Assembly (NCBI GenBank): GCA_000310025.1
Contig: FN649751.1
Span: forward strand, 140,025 to 204,024
Reading direction: 5' to 3'
From: Ectocarpus siliculosus
Lineage: Eukaryota; Sar; Phaeophyceae; Ectocarpales; Ectocarpaceae
Length of the DNA stretch: 64,000 nt
A program made the translations under genes and the position numbers. Under the pieces are notes generated by a model. The model was given only the letters and a program-made list of their open reading frames with translations. It did no database searches and had not been told where the DNA came from. Positions 36,974-50,091 of the stretch are shown here, piece after piece; the stretch's first letter is position 1, and each line of letters opens with the position of its first letter.

Positions 36974-38318
36974 CGTAGGTTTTCTTCGGATTTATTCTTT
37001 GGCCTTGTCATCGTCGGCACCATACATAGTTGTTTCAGGGTCTTCATCGCGGTCTGGACGCCGTCATTCTTCAGTCACTTTGTTTTTGCTGTGTTCGTGC
37101 TCGAGCAGTTGCGGCTTCCCGTAAAAGAAACAAAGAAAGCTTCAGACAGGCAACGCCGACGAAACTCGTCGAGGAGTTGCACGTCAATACCAAGGAAGGG
37201 GGGGAAATTTCCAACTGAGGCGTCATCTCATTCAAGGTTTTGGTTGTCTATAAATCTTGTTTTATCGCTGGCACGCGGGTTAGCGAGCCTTCGTTTCACT
37301 GCAGCTGCGAAGGAACCATCCCCGTAGGATTGCCTAGCAGGCGGCTAGCCGCGTTGCGTACAGCCGCACTTGAAGATCCCAAGTTGCTTGTGTAGAAGCG
37401 TGTTCCACATAATGCTATCACCGAAAAAAAGACTGTAGACTAATTCAAACGTACAATATCACCTCTAAACCTGGAGGAGGGCTGCACATTCATTCTTCAG
37501 AAAACTCGCGGGACCAGAAGTAGAAGTACATACATGATGACCAAACAATCACGTCGTTCGTGTGTTGGAAGAAAAAAATGGACAACAGCAGTATTAGGAA
37601 AAATAAATACAAACACAGAAAGACTACCCATTCGAGATGTAACCACAGAAGGCGAACGGCATGTAGACATGTAGACTACAACCAGATACTACAGCACCTA
37701 AGCAGCCTGTAGACTGCTCTGTAGATCGCACATACATCTAACGTGCGTGGCATTAGAGATCATTCTCAGAGGGCATGTGTTGCAGTCACCGCCTAGCGAA
37801 GAACGGGGATGCACAGACGACAGTTCTCCAGCTAACAATTATGTAACTCGTTCTTAGCTGAGTGCTCATTGCTAGCGGAGATGTGTAGATGTGTCGGCGT
37901 CAGTCGTCGTGTCGGCATCGGTGATGATGCAACGCGGCGCAATTGTAAATATACGTACTTGCATCCCAACGGTAACATGATCATATGAGGGGTATGTGCA
38001 TTGTCCCAGCTACGGAACCCCTTCCCGCTCCTTGCTGCTGGGTTGAACCTGCCTTGGGGGGCGACAGAGACACGACTCACCCTCAGACCACACCAAGTTC
38101 TTCCTCGCGATAGAAAACCAAACAATACGAAGGATTCCTAAGCGGGCTTGGTTATCTTGAGGCGCACTACACCAAAAGCTCCTGTTCGAATCACGGGTTG
38201 AGTCTCTCCGCTCTCTTGCGACACCGCCTTGTGCTTTTGAACTTCAACTCGCTCGAAATACGCCGAAGAAAGGAGGAGGTACTGGAACAAGCACCTCCAC
38301 CAGCCGCTCCGAGAGACG
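36974..38318. other. Spacer and leader before the acyl-CoA synthetase
   Basis: Contains the second copy of the dispersed repeat (37597-37660) and no supported exon. The right end should hold the promoter and 5' untranslated region of the synthetase. Confidence 0.5.
37597..37660 (+). repeat. Dispersed repeat, second copy
   Basis: TAGGAAAAATAAATACA, then GAAAGACTACCCA and CGAGATGTAACCACAG, match 3398-3465 closely. Confidence 0.6.
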
Positions 38319-41134
38319 ATGCAGGCTACACTACGGTTAGGGGGCTCCTCGGTCGCCCGGGGGCTCCCTCGGAGGCCTCGCCCTCCTTCGCTGGCTGCGC
38401 TCTCCTCTGCCTGGGCGGACCCCACGCCGTGTTCTCACAACGGATTTGCCGGTACCTCGGCAGTGGCCCTCGGATCCCGGCACCACTTCGGCTCGAAGGC
38501 AGCGGCCGCGAGCCCTCCCGTCCACGCCACCCCGCACTACATGGACTACGACACCCTGGTGGACATGCACCTCATCACGCGCCAGAGCTTCGGGAACCGG
38601 CCCCTCTTCGGGACCCAGAAAGGAGACAAAGATTCGCCGTTCGAGTGGCTCACGTACAAGGAGTTCGGCAAGCAGGTGGATCGATGCCGAGCCGCGCTGG
38701 CCGGGCTGGGGATCACTCACGGCGACACCGTGGGGATCATCAGCAACAACCGGGAGGAGTGGGCCGTGTGTGCTTACGCCACGTACTCCCTGGGCGCAGT
38801 GTTCGTGCCTATGTACGAGGAGCAGGTGAGCGAGAGAGAGAGATCCCGTATGTTTTGGGAATCGAGCCGACAATCTACCGGTGCGGTGTATCAGGACCAA
38901 GGTCATCAGTTCGGGTTTGGTCTTCTTGCGTGTATACTGTATTGTAGTACAAAGTAGTCTGTATGGATTGACGTCGCCAATGTGGGGCGTGATCGGAAAG
39001 GACACCTTTCCTTCTAGCCTGGCATTTACCCATCACGGCTGAGTTAGGTTTGGTTACCACGAAATTTTCGCGAACGTTGTTGGAAAAATTTTGTATCGGA
39101 TAGAAAGGTGTCGAGTGCTTCAACTTGAGCTTGAGGGAGGGGGTCCGACTTGTCTGCCCCCTCTTCCGTCCATCCATATGATACATCATGTTCGTATGCA
39201 CACAAGTCCTCCATATACTGTGCGCTGTTGAAGTAGACAAAATACAGTCGTTATAGGCCATGTTGCGGCCTACGCCCTGCATGACGGCACGTTTTCCTCG
39301 TCTGCGGTACATGTCTATCATACAATATCGAGCGCGGCAAGGCGACGGCGTTCGAATATTAGTAAAGTTTTAAAGAGTTTTTCTCGTTCTCGATCAACGT
39401 GACTCCATCAACGCGTGCGCTCTAAGCTTTCAAAGTCACTTCGCTACTCACTGGAAGTGCTGTTCGCACACTGCTTAGTACGCAGCGTGAAGTGTAGATA
39501 CTGCCGGGACACAACGGCTACACACAGCAGTTGATATTGTTGACGTTTTTATTTACAGCCGTTGCGATTTGTACCTGCGAACACAAGAAGCGGCACTGGT
39601 TCAACTGAGGCGGACGCACGCAAACCATACTGTGATTACTTCTTGGCACCGCAGCTTCAAATCACGTTTTGCCCAAAACGGAGATGTAAATACAGTAGTT
39701 ATTGGAGAAGTCCCTGTTTTCGAAGCGTTGTTCAGAACGGAAGCTCTGGTCGAGCCGATCGAGAGGGAGAGAAAACAGCAATTTTGTCGGCCAAAAAATC
39801 ACTACTATTCTCGCATTCGGTCCCAGATTTCAATAATGTTACTGCTGTTGGCTGATGAAATGATGATGAACTCTCTCGGCAGCAGCAAAACAGAGTGCAG
39901 CTGCGCAAGTATGTAGTATGGAGCATTCCGGTTTCACCGATGCCCTCGGCGACAGTTCAAGTCCGATCCGGTGTGTGTTGAACAGATGCGGCTTCTCTTC
40001 CCACTGTGAACAGACGGTGATAAACCTCGACCTCCTATCTACAGAATACTGGGCTGTGGGCTTGCAATATTCGACGAAGGATCTACGAGACACACGAAGT
40101 TTCTAGCCTACTGCTCAGCACACCTTCCCGTGCCGCTACTCGGACGTACGTGAGCAGCTTAATGTCGCGTTGTTTACCCTTACCTCCTCCCACCGATTCT
40201 TGTCTGCGAACCCCTTCGCCAACCCGTTTCGGTGTACGTGCCGCGACAACAGCGCCCTGAAGACTGGCGTTACATTCTGGAGGACTCGGGAGCCAAGTGC
40301 CTCTTTGTGGCGACGAAGGGCATCTACCGCGAGACCTTCCACTTCGCCGGGGTGCAGGGTAACGTGCAGAACGTGTTCTGCTTCGACCAGCCCGCCGGAC
40401 AGCCCGGGTCGTTCAAGGACCTTATCGATACTAATGCTGGTGAGGGTGCTGTTGGGAGGGGGGGGAGAAAGATAGAGAAGGGCCGGAGAGAGGTATTTTA
40501 TACTTCATAAACATGAAGAATGAGTAACCATCTGCATTAATATATACGCATGTCATGATTACGAAGTCATGTTTTTTTACCGAAGACCGTCGAGTGTCTG
40601 ATGTTTGGCCTTGTCCCCGGGAGCGAGGAACCACGAAAGGAATGCCATTGATGGATCGAAGCGCCATGCGTGGTGCTGGGTATCCTCGGGAGGAAAAAGG
40701 AGACACAAGCCAGAAGAAAATAGAAACGTCTTTCCACACGTTCGGATGAGACATAGATAGCGCAACAGGCTTCTTGCGCACCGAAACGCCGCTTTACGTC
40801 TCATGGTGGAAACATGTCATCTCATTGTTGCCCTCTCCTTTCGTCGCCGCTGCTGCCGTGCCTCCTGCTCTACACGATTTTGAAGAGGAGAAGGTGCCGG
40901 CGTACATTCCCGACCCTAGCGAGCTAGCGACGCTCATCTACACGTCGGGCACCACGGGCAAGCCGAAGGGGGTGATGCTGTCGCACGGCAACATCATCTC
41001 CAACATCGTCGGCATCAGGGCCATCCTGCCAGACGACCTCGTGTCGTGTCACGATCGCTCCCTCAGCTTCTTGCCGTGGGCGCACTGTGAGTGTGTGCCC
41101 GCGTCGCCCCGCTGATGTCACTGCTGCTGTTGTT

Positions 41135-41181
<47 letters not shown>

Positions 41182-41183
41182 TG

Positions 41184-41215
<32 letters not shown>

Positions 41216-44200
41216 GGCGGTGGCGAAACGTGTTTGTATTCGTTTTCTATGACGCCCCCACCACGTACATTCCCCCCCAAGACGTAAAACAAATACGCAA
41301 ACGGCTTTCTCATTTGAGTTTCACTTTGGTGGTCGGCTGCGCCAGGCTACGGGCAAACGGCGGAGCTCCACGCGCTGATGGCTCACGGCGCCTCGATGGG
41401 CATCTCGAGGGACGTGACGGCACTGCTGGACCAGCTGGCAGAGGTGAAGCCCACCCTGCTGTACGCCGTACCGCAGCTGTTCAAGAGGGTCTGCGACGCC
41501 ATCCATGCCAAGGTAGCCGAAAGCAGCCCGGCCAAGCAATACCTATTCAAGAGGTCCCTTCAGATGGCCCACCGGCGGAGGAAGCACATCGAGGCCGGGG
41601 AGCCCGTGGGTGCCGCCCTTGAGCTGCAGCACCGCCTTCTCGACCAGGTGAGATTGAAACACGCCTCTCGAGGAAACGTTTCCATGCCGTCGTCAGGCCG
41701 GCGACAGCGATCACGTCGGTGGAGAATATGCACCAGACGTTGTATTGCTAGTAGTAACTCCATCCTTTTCCCTTGAACGGTACAATGTCGCTAGATAGCC
41801 GAAAGTCCGTGTTGCAAAAGTAGAAGCGGCAGATGTAACCCTTGAAAAAAACAGCCTCAACCTGAAGGCCGCGTCGCTTGCGGGAATACCGCGATACAGA
41901 GAATGGTAGTAGAAGAGATATCAGATTGATGATTCGCCGCTTGCTGTCCTCCGCGCGTGTGCTTGTGCTAGCTAGGGCTGTTGTTGACAATAACTACATG
42001 TATGGCATTCATCTGGGGTTGCTGTTGTTGACAATAACTACATGTATGGCATTCATCTGGGGTTGTACATCTGTTCCTCTGCTGCACCGGTGTCGTCACG
42101 TCATCAGTGGGGCTATTCGTTCCGTCGGTCCGATCCCCTTTTGGACTTTTGTAATGTCTTCTGTCTTACCTCTCTCTTGCCCCACTGTTGTCAACTTGTG
42201 GCATGCCGTACATTTTCCGCAACCACTACACCAACGACGAACGGCAGGCCGTGCTGAGCAAGATCCGGGACAGGTTCGGTGGCAACCTCAAGGTGTCCTT
42301 CGTCGGCGGGGCGGCCACCAACATGGAGGTGCTCAACTTTTTCGAGAACATCGACATCAAGATCCTCGAGGGGTACGGCCTCACCGAGACATCCCCGATG
42401 GTAACCGTCAACACGCCCGAACAGGTACACACATGCTGGGCACGACGGGAGGGAGGGGGGCCGTGGGTTTCGATTGTTGTGGTGGTGCCTGCCCTCTTGC
42501 TGTGGTGGTGCCACTGCTTGGTGGGGAGGTTACAAGGCTGCCCGTGCACGAGGCGGGTGTCGCAAATGGACGAGGCCGTTTTTTTGTCGTGGTAGTCGGG
42601 TGTCGCAAATGGACGAAGCCGTTTTTTTGTCGTGGTAGTGTCAGGCGGGTGGACACATTGCGCTCCTTGTGCTATGGGGTTGGTTGTTTCGAGTGGTGGT
42701 GGTGGTGGTGTCACCGGTTGATGGGGAGGATGCATGGTGAACCCGATTTGTTGGTCAGTCGGCGAATACCCGGTTCAATATTGTATGGTTGTCGAGACAG
42801 ACAAATTGTTTGGTTACACGAGAAAATGTCTACTGGCTGCGTTCATGTGTTGTAGAAGTTTCATTGCCCACCTTTAAATTTGCGTTGTCCCGGCTTGGCT
42901 TGACTTGCCTGGCGCTTTGTCGTTCTTGAAACAGAAATTCCGAAGGCTTGGGTCGACGGGACGCTGCTTGGCGGACGTGAATGTCAAGATCATGATGGGA
43001 GGGGAGGAGATGCCCGCTGGAGAGGTGAGTACTGCAGATACCGACCGCTTGGTCTATTGTGCCTCGCACAAAGTAGTGCTTAAGAAGGATAGGCCGTGTA
43101 CAAGTCATTTCGACATATGTGTGCGGGGGGTTAGACAGCACGGGAGCGGTGTTGACAGCTTTTTTTTTTGCGATATAATAGGTTGCATCACCACATTTCA
43201 GTCCAACAAGAGGGGCACAGAGTGATATCGCAAGGGCTGCATACACGATAGGGAAGCGTCAAGCCCGCGGTATTTGTTGGGGTTGTGTGCTTGAGCGAAG
43301 TGCCTAGATGACCGACCGAAGTGTTCTCAGCTCTAGATGCCACCTTCTGCTCTGTGCACCCTCCGCCGCTTGTTGAAACGGTCGCCTATCTTTTGAAACA
43401 GGAAGGGGAGGTGTGCGTTAGCGGACCCAACGTGATGCAGGGCTACAACAACCTCCCGGAGGCGTCCTCGGAGGTGCTGTTCGACCTCGACGGACAGAGG
43501 CAAGCGAAAGCAGTAGCAGCTAAAGGCTACACGTAGACGACATGCTCGGTCCCGGAAGCGCACGTGCAAACCCGGCAGATCTCTTGTTGGTGTTGGTCAA
43601 CGTTTGGGTGATGGTACGCCTACACGTTGTCATCTCGAGAGGGCAACCGTGTAGATTCATATATTGATCGTGACTAAACTCGTCCGCCTAGACTCGAAGG
43701 GGGGATGAAACTGAATGAACGTTTGGGTGCGAGTTGTACCGTAACAGAAGAGCACGGCTTGTTGCGCGTTGGGTGACGAGAAACGCCCCGAGAAACTGAA
43801 AGCTCGTCGCGTGGGGCTATGTCGTTGGGGGCATCTCGTCCACTATGGAAGAACGGAGTTCTCGGCACTTGAGGCGGTACATGCCGAAACCGGAATCTTT
43901 TCCAGCTTGTCACTGGCTCCTAGGGTAATTACCCCGAATCTCACACCGCAACTGATGTGATTTCCATGGCGGCTTGGGAAATCAGATCGTTGCAAACTGT
44001 ATGGAAAAAATCGAATCTGCGAATCTTGCCACCGTGTCAACGGGTATTTTTAGACCCTATATCCCGAATCTAACGCCCGAACACGCCTGATTGGCACGGC
44101 TTGGAAAACCATCCAATCCAGGTACTTCCGCACGGGAGACCTTGGTCGCATGGACGATGGAACATACCTGCGCATCACCGGGCGCATCAAGGAACAGTAC

Positions 44201-45292
44201 AAGCTCGAGAACGGAAAGTACGTGGTGCCTGGGCCCATCGAGGCGGCCATGACGTCGTCAACCTACATCACCCAGGTGCGACTGCCGACCGACTGCGTAG
44301 TTTTCCGTCATTCTTACTTTTGGTGCTTTCTTGCCGTGTGACCCCCGCTGATACGTTGGCTATATCACGGAAAGTGTAGACGGGCGCAAGATATACCGCA
44401 CGAAAACACCAAAGTATTCCTGGACAGGCGTCCTTTCCGTGCTGACCCCATTGAGACCTCTGGTTCTACCGACCAAATCCAAACCAAACCGAACCGATAA
44501 CCGAACCAAACCAATATTGAACCCGTTTCAGGCTCTTGTGTTCGGAGACAACCGTCCCTTCAACGTCGCTCTAGTCTTTCCCGACTGGAACCTCGTGAGA
44601 TCCTGGGCGGAGAGCAAGGGGAGGGCCAACGATGGCACATCGCTGGAGGAGCTGGCCTCGATGGACGTGGTCAAAAACCTCATCGCCGGCGAGATCGCGC
44701 TCTCGCTTGACGGTTTCAAGAAGTACGAGGTGTGTGTGTGTGTGTTTGATCGCCTCTCGTGCGTTCAGAGAATTACCTGCGTCTTGGATGGTCAAACAGC
44801 GTCACTACGGTTGACGAACGTAAGCAGCGGGGCTCGAGATCCACAACAGTAAATCTGACTGAGTACTATGGCTACAATTGGAGTCTATTCGGAGTGTCCT
44901 CCAGACGGCCGGAGCAGAGGTTTGTGTCTGTCTGGTGTCTTGGATGCTTGCCGCACGCCACTTGGTATATCGGCACGGCGTCTTGCTGCGATGTTCACTT
45001 CGGATGCCCCCTTTTCTCTCCCACAGACCGATGTCTCACCACACGCACATGTCTAGCAAGCACGGCTGCAACAAGCAACTGATGAAGAAAACCAACCCGC
45101 AACAAACCCCTGTCGTCTCAGATGCCCAGGACCTTCGAGCTGCTCGAGGAGGGCTTCACGAAGGAGAACAACATGCAGACGCAGAAGCTTAGCACCAAGC
45201 GGCACGTGGTCATCAAGCATTACCACGACACCCTCATGCACATGTACGGAGACCGGGTGCACCACAACCACCTCCAAGAACAGGCCGCCTGA
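38319..45292 (+). CDS. Long-chain acyl-CoA synthetase (AMP-forming)
   Basis: Activates fatty acids to acyl-CoA through an acyl-adenylate. Exons: 38319-38825, 40253-40439, 40886-41086, 41346-41647, 42248-42424, 42935-43024, 43402-43499, 44122-44275, 44532-44729, 45122-45292, totalling 2085 nt (694 aa) with phases that all close. Residues 1-70 are Arg/Ala/Ser-rich ([14 protein letters not shown]...) and look like a targeting extension, possibly mitochondrial. Motifs: [25 protein letters not shown] (about 145-167), AMP-binding P-loop [10 protein letters not shown] at 251-260, [22 protein letters not shown] at 442, YFRTGD with Asp527, and [17 protein letters not shown] after residue 538. The C-terminal lysine region is around 660-664. 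It resembles the bacterial/plastid-type FACL branch with the long insert rather than animal ACSL, an inference from motif spacing. Intron 7 appears to use a GC donor. Complete and intact. Confidence 0.95.
41127..41220 (+). repeat. Compound (GTC)n(GTT)n(GGT)n microsatellite in synthetase intron 3
   Basis: About 30 trinucleotide units in three blocks. The polythreonine frame on the minus strand is an artefact of this tract. Confidence 0.97.
41979..42065 (+). repeat. 43-bp tandem duplication in synthetase intron 4
   Basis: CTGTTGTTGACAATAACTAC starts at 41979 and again at 42022, followed each time by ATGTATGGCATTCATCTGGG. Confidence 0.9.
43500..44121 (+). other. Intron with apparent GC donor (synthetase intron 7)
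   Basis: The exon ends GAC GGA CAG AG, followed by GCAAGC. Adding the G at 44122 gives [13 protein letters not shown], exactly the family sequence. The nearest GT donor (GCA/GTAGCA) is in the wrong phase. Confidence 0.75.
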
Positions 45293-46858
45293 CCACATTC
45301 TACCTGGTGATGGTTCAAGATTCGGCGGGACCCCCCTGCAACATCTTAGGGAATCAATATGGGGTGATTCGACTGGGTTTGAGGTTTACGAATCACACAT
45401 TCACGGCACAGACCGAGTGCTTGGGGGGGTAGGGTTTTCCCGAAAGGAAGGTATTTTCGCACGTTGGAAGGTTTTCCCAGAAGGAAGGGGTTTTCGCACG
45501 TTGAAAGTGTGACATAGCGTGAACGCGTGCGTTCATTTTTGATCCGGCATCTCAGGGAGAAGCAAGGAGGGGGAGGGAGGATTTGTGGTGCTGTGATGTG
45601 TTGTGGAAGACAACAACTGCTGTTACCGTGCTGTTAATCGCGGCCGGGTGTGAATAGAGAAATTAATACCGGTGTGGGGGGGGGGGCTTGAAAATTGTGA
45701 ATGACTGTTTTCTGCACAAAGAAGCAGGTGGTACCCTGGAGAAACGCTTGTAGCGGTCGGTTGGTTGTCAAGCGGAGGCGTGTTGAGGGTTGGAATATGC
45801 ATGTTGAATAGACGGTGACCATACGCAACCATTTTTTGTCTTTGTGCTCTTATGTTGTACGCATATGGCTAGAGGAGTTGTACATGATTGCAGAAGGAAG
45901 GCGGTGGGGCGGGGAGAGACGGGGAGCTTCCCGAGCTTGGATACCCTTTGTAGATGGAGCCGTTGAGGACACACACACGTACAAGATAGAAGGAGCGCTG
46001 TTTGTTGTGCCCCCCGCTTATCCCAACCCCCTTTCGATAGTGGGTTGAGGAAGGGACTTGCCTGCTGCATGCATGGATATGATACCCGCGGGTCGAAAAC
46101 TATAAATACACTCGAAGATGAACAGACTTGTATTTGGTCGATCCTATACTGTCTGGTAGACTGCATGTGCTTGCCTATGGTGTATTTTTGGACGTGTGGC
46201 GGGAGAGGATGTGTAGGTCTTACCCCCCCGACCGTGCGACCGCTTTCGGCTGAAGTATCTCGACGGGATGCATGTTTGGTGCTGGCGTTTTTGCTGTTTG
46301 TATGACCAGCCCTCGCTCCCGAGATATGGTTCAGTTTAAGATTTGTCTCGATCTTGCTCGATATAGCCTTTTTTTTTTAAGATCAAGTCTTCCATTTTCT
46401 ATCACATCTTGACGACCATTGGTCATACATATATATGCGACAGCGCATGGGTTGACCGTACGATGAGACAACTGCTGTAGAGTCGAGGATGACAAAGGGC
46501 TGTTGTGTGGTCAGCAGAGAGCCTACCCAAGAAAGTTGTACATCGTTTGAACCAAGTGTCGCATGTTTGGGAACAGGCAGGCTGTGCCAATTTTTTTTCA
46601 TGGCGAACGATGACTGACTGAATGAAATTTTCCTCGGGGTTTGGAGAGATTGCCTGCCGTAGAGTAGGCCTTGCTCGAGGCCGTGGGACAGGCGTGGAGC
46701 TTGTGCCCGTCTGTGTGGTCGGGAAGCCAAAGCTCACATCAACGTAGACAGTACAGAGCACCCCAGATCTGGCTCTGCAAGTAAGGATACCAAGATGCAG
46801 TAAGCACCCGCCTAGGGCACCACAATCCTCGTGCTGTTTAAACTCGTCCAGAGAACAA

Positions 46859-47122
46859 CGTACCGTACCCCTGAGTCACGACGGACGTCCACGAGACTTC
46901 GGGAGGATGCGTGTTCTGTGTTGGCCCACCGATCGGACCGAGTACAGGCCTCTGGCGCTCACCGCTGGCGAGAACGCCCTCCCTAAGTTTCGTACCGTAC
47001 CCCTGAGTCACGACGGACGTCCACGAGACTTCGGGAGGATGCGTGTTCTGTGTTGGCCCACCGATCGGACCGAGTACAGGCCTCTGGCGCTCACCGCTGG
47101 CGAGAACGCCCTCCCTAAATTT
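46859..47122. repeat. 132-bp tandem duplication, two copies
   Basis: Copies at 46859-46990 and 46991-47122 are almost identical, beginning CGTACCGTACCCCTGAGTC. The period is a multiple of three (44 codons), so frames stay open on both strands through both copies. That alone is not evidence of coding. Confidence 0.95.
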
Positions 47123-47326
47123 TGTTTGCAAGGGTCTGGCCTCACTTGCCCGGGCGTGAGACGGTATACGCGTCCTTGGGTCGAGAGAGAGAAAATATCA
47201 TGATTTCAGAGATTTCGGACATCGACGTTGCTTCGTAAATCTGGGATGGGAGATTTGTCCTAAGCCGGAGGATTTTTAGCCGGCGGAACAGCAACTCGAC
47301 CCCATACACCGGGGCTTTGAGACCAC

Positions 47327-47395
47327 AGAGGGAGGGAGGGAGGGAGGGAGGGAGGGAGGGAGGGAGGGAGGGAGGGAGGGAGGGAGGGAGGGAAG

Positions 47396-47461
<66 letters not shown>
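47327..47461 (+). repeat. (GGGA)n followed by (GA)n microsatellite
   Basis: About 17 GGGA units, then about 31 GA units. Confidence 0.97.
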
Positions 47462-47466
<5 letters not shown>

Positions 47467-48652
47467 CGAGAGAAGCGGCGGCCTCAGCGAGAACGCTCTT
47501 CCACGGGGATCCCGCAGAAGTATATTTCCCGGCCACAGCGCAAATGCCTCAGCCAATGTCCGAGGATCTCTCCGTGAATGAATACCCGCCCCCAAAAGCG
47601 CTAACCAACGTCGCCGAAGCACATCTTTTGCAAGTTCGATTTGCGGGCCTTCGCGGGTTGAGTTCGGTTACACGCGTAACCTTTGCCCGGACCCTTCTTT
47701 GGCACGATCAGGAATCACACGATCTTGCGATCAGAGAGTGAAATCGAACCGGTACGAGACTCCAGTCAATACCTCACCACGTGGTATGTATTCGATGCAC
47801 GCATCTATTACAGGTGTGAGGCCAACACGCGAAAGAATGAATGCTGACCGTCCTCTCTATCGTGTGAGGGTGCGGACGTATTTGACGACACGGGTGACTT
47901 TCCATCAAACAGAAACATAGTGAAAATCAAACAGATAATGTGGAGATACCCACCGAATGGGTAAGATCTCCCGAGGTCTGGCTTGAAGGACGTCGAACCG
48001 TGAATGCAATCCGTCGCCCGCCATGAATCGTTTCCGAGGAACAATGGTGGGGGCCCGAAATGACTATGGAACTCGTTGTAACTTCTATCGACGTGGTGGT
48101 CGTAGCGAAGCCATGAAATTTCACTCAGAAGATTGTGAATATATATGTGAATCGACTCGCCGCCGGTCGATCGGGTCGGGATACACCTGCAGTATTGAAG
48201 CCTTCTTACTTAGCAACCGAGAAGGCTACGCGAGGTGGCAAGTATCCCCTTCATCAAGGGCACAATCTCCCAACGCCTGTCGAGGACGATTCCCATTGTT
48301 CACAATAATGAAAATGGAAAAATACTATGATTTTCAAAATCAGGAACGTTGATTGTTCTTCGCATTGATAACCGTTCCGACCCAGCCTTCATCTGTCTGT
48401 ACTGATCTATGTAGCGCTTCACGCGGTCGATTCCCGTGGTCACAGGATAACTTACCTCCGAAAGAGGAATACTCCAATCAACGGGACCCGAAGGTTGCGC
48501 CAGCCAATTGAAGCGAAGAAACAAACCTGCATTTCAGTCATTGCAGAACGTTGACCTTGTGTAAGGTGTTGATACGAACGGTGCATTCACGACCATGTAC
48601 ACCGCATCCTCGCTGCTTCGTCTTTTGTCGAGCGACACTTCGTGGGGTGGCC

Positions 48653-50091
48653 TCAGCGCCGTCCCGACCAGAGGACAGCCCCGACAGCAACGCCGGCACC
48701 GATGGCCAGCCAGACCCCTACGTGAATCCCCTTTCACTTGTGTCCTCCGTCGCCCCCGGTCGGCGAAGAAGAAGACTCCGTTGAAGATGCCACCGCTGTC
48801 TTACCCTCCTCATCCTTCGCTTCCTCGAACAAGCCCGCCACATCAGCCGCATCTGGCCCCGCCAGCGTGTTCTCGTTGCTTGCGATTGGCACCTCGGCCG
48901 CGGTGACTGGATCGGTGGCCCTGGAGTCCTCCTCGTCAATGTCTGCCACAGGCATGCTCGACCCAGCCGGCATCTTTGCACTAATATTGATCTCGTTCTG
49001 TGATACACGCACGTCCATGTTCGGACAACGGGGGGTTGGAACGGGGGGAAGGGTTCAGCTATGAAATGAATGGCCAAAGGGTATGGAATGAACACCCATA
49101 CCCACCGACTGCTACGCATGTATTGATCCGCCGTTGTTGGTCGATCTGCAAGCTAAACTGGTCGTTCACTTTATTTTCTATTCTCGTCATTGTAATCGTT
49201 GGCATATGGGTTGGTTTGATTGCCCATTAGGGGCCTTGATTTTCTACACGATGGATTGTTACTTCTCGAAAGACGAGTTTTGGCGGTGAAGAGACCGGAT
49301 GGCGAAGAAGAAGACGTGTGATATGCTGCAACGAGAGGAATGCGCAACAGTGTCAAGTCGCCACGGTGAACATTGGAATCTAGACTATGGCTGTCTGCAT
49401 CAGAATCGAAGTGAGTCTCGCCGGATACAGAAAAGTTCCTGAACTCGGCAAGGCTGGACGGCCCAATAGGTGCATTTTGATATGAGTAGCATGGCGCATG
49501 GGCCGCATCGAACTGCTATGTACATACTTCCAACCAAGAGGTCGAACTTAATCATCGGGACAATTGAAAATATGAGTTTCATGTGACCGTTGGGTGTACA
49601 TGACAAATGGTTTCCATCCGCAGACCCATCTAAGTGTGGATATACGCACCTCTGAAGTCAGCGAAGGGGTTGTGTACCGGCGGATGGTACCTCGTCCTGT
49701 CTGAATTGCCTCGACGTGGAAGTGGGCCTGACCTGACGCGCCTCGGCTCTGGGAGGCACCTGTTTTTGCCATTATCGGGATTGGAGAGGGTGAAAGTCGG
49801 CCAGATAGTTGGCACGAAGACGTGACACAATATTCTGCCGATATTTCCCAGGTGACAGTGAGAGGGCAGATTCATTCACGAGATGTGTATAACAAGGCTA
49901 GTCACCAAATGCGCCACGCGTATGTAGTCCCCTGACGGGACATTTTCTCTAAACGTATGTGCCCTCTCTTCTCTCTTCGCCGACCATACATACATATGCC
50001 ATCTATCGTAGTACTGATAGCAAAATCCGTTCTCACCGTGGTTGCTCGTAGACGGACACCAGGGTAGTGTGGTTTGCATTGAGCATAACAT
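48653..50091 (-). pseudogene. Damaged tandem copy of the tail-anchored protein gene
   Basis: Paralogue of the gene at 51837-53671 with the same three-exon structure and phases: 50091-50037, 49759-49650 and 48997-48734. Exon 2 is 110 nt in both copies and most of its codons agree. Two lesions are visible. The first exon retains only its last part, starting MLCSMQTT, and lacks the roughly 25 N-terminal residues of the other copy. In exon 3 the tryptophan codon TGG of the other copy is TGA (48736-48734), so translation stops just before the membrane segment, while homologous anchor codons remain readable to 48653. As read, it would give a soluble 142-aa protein. A pseudogene is most likely, but a shortened soluble paralogue is possible. 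Confidence 0.7.

Larger units (their letters stand above)
45293..48652. other. Spacer with repeats, no supported gene
   Basis: Contains the synthetase 3' region, a 38-bp two-copy repeat near 45430-45505, the 132-bp tandem duplication (46859-47122), a (GGGA)n/(GA)n tract (47327-47461) and, at 47870-47990, sequence matching the 3' flank of the intact tail-anchored gene. Confidence 0.55.

Noticed and set aside
40924-41313. Minus-strand frame with a long polythreonine run
   Set aside because: Antisense to a synthetase exon and an intronic microsatellite.
47260-47622. Ser-Leu/Arg-Glu/Gly-rich frames
   Set aside because: Translations of the (GGGA)n/(GA)n tract with no other coding signal.
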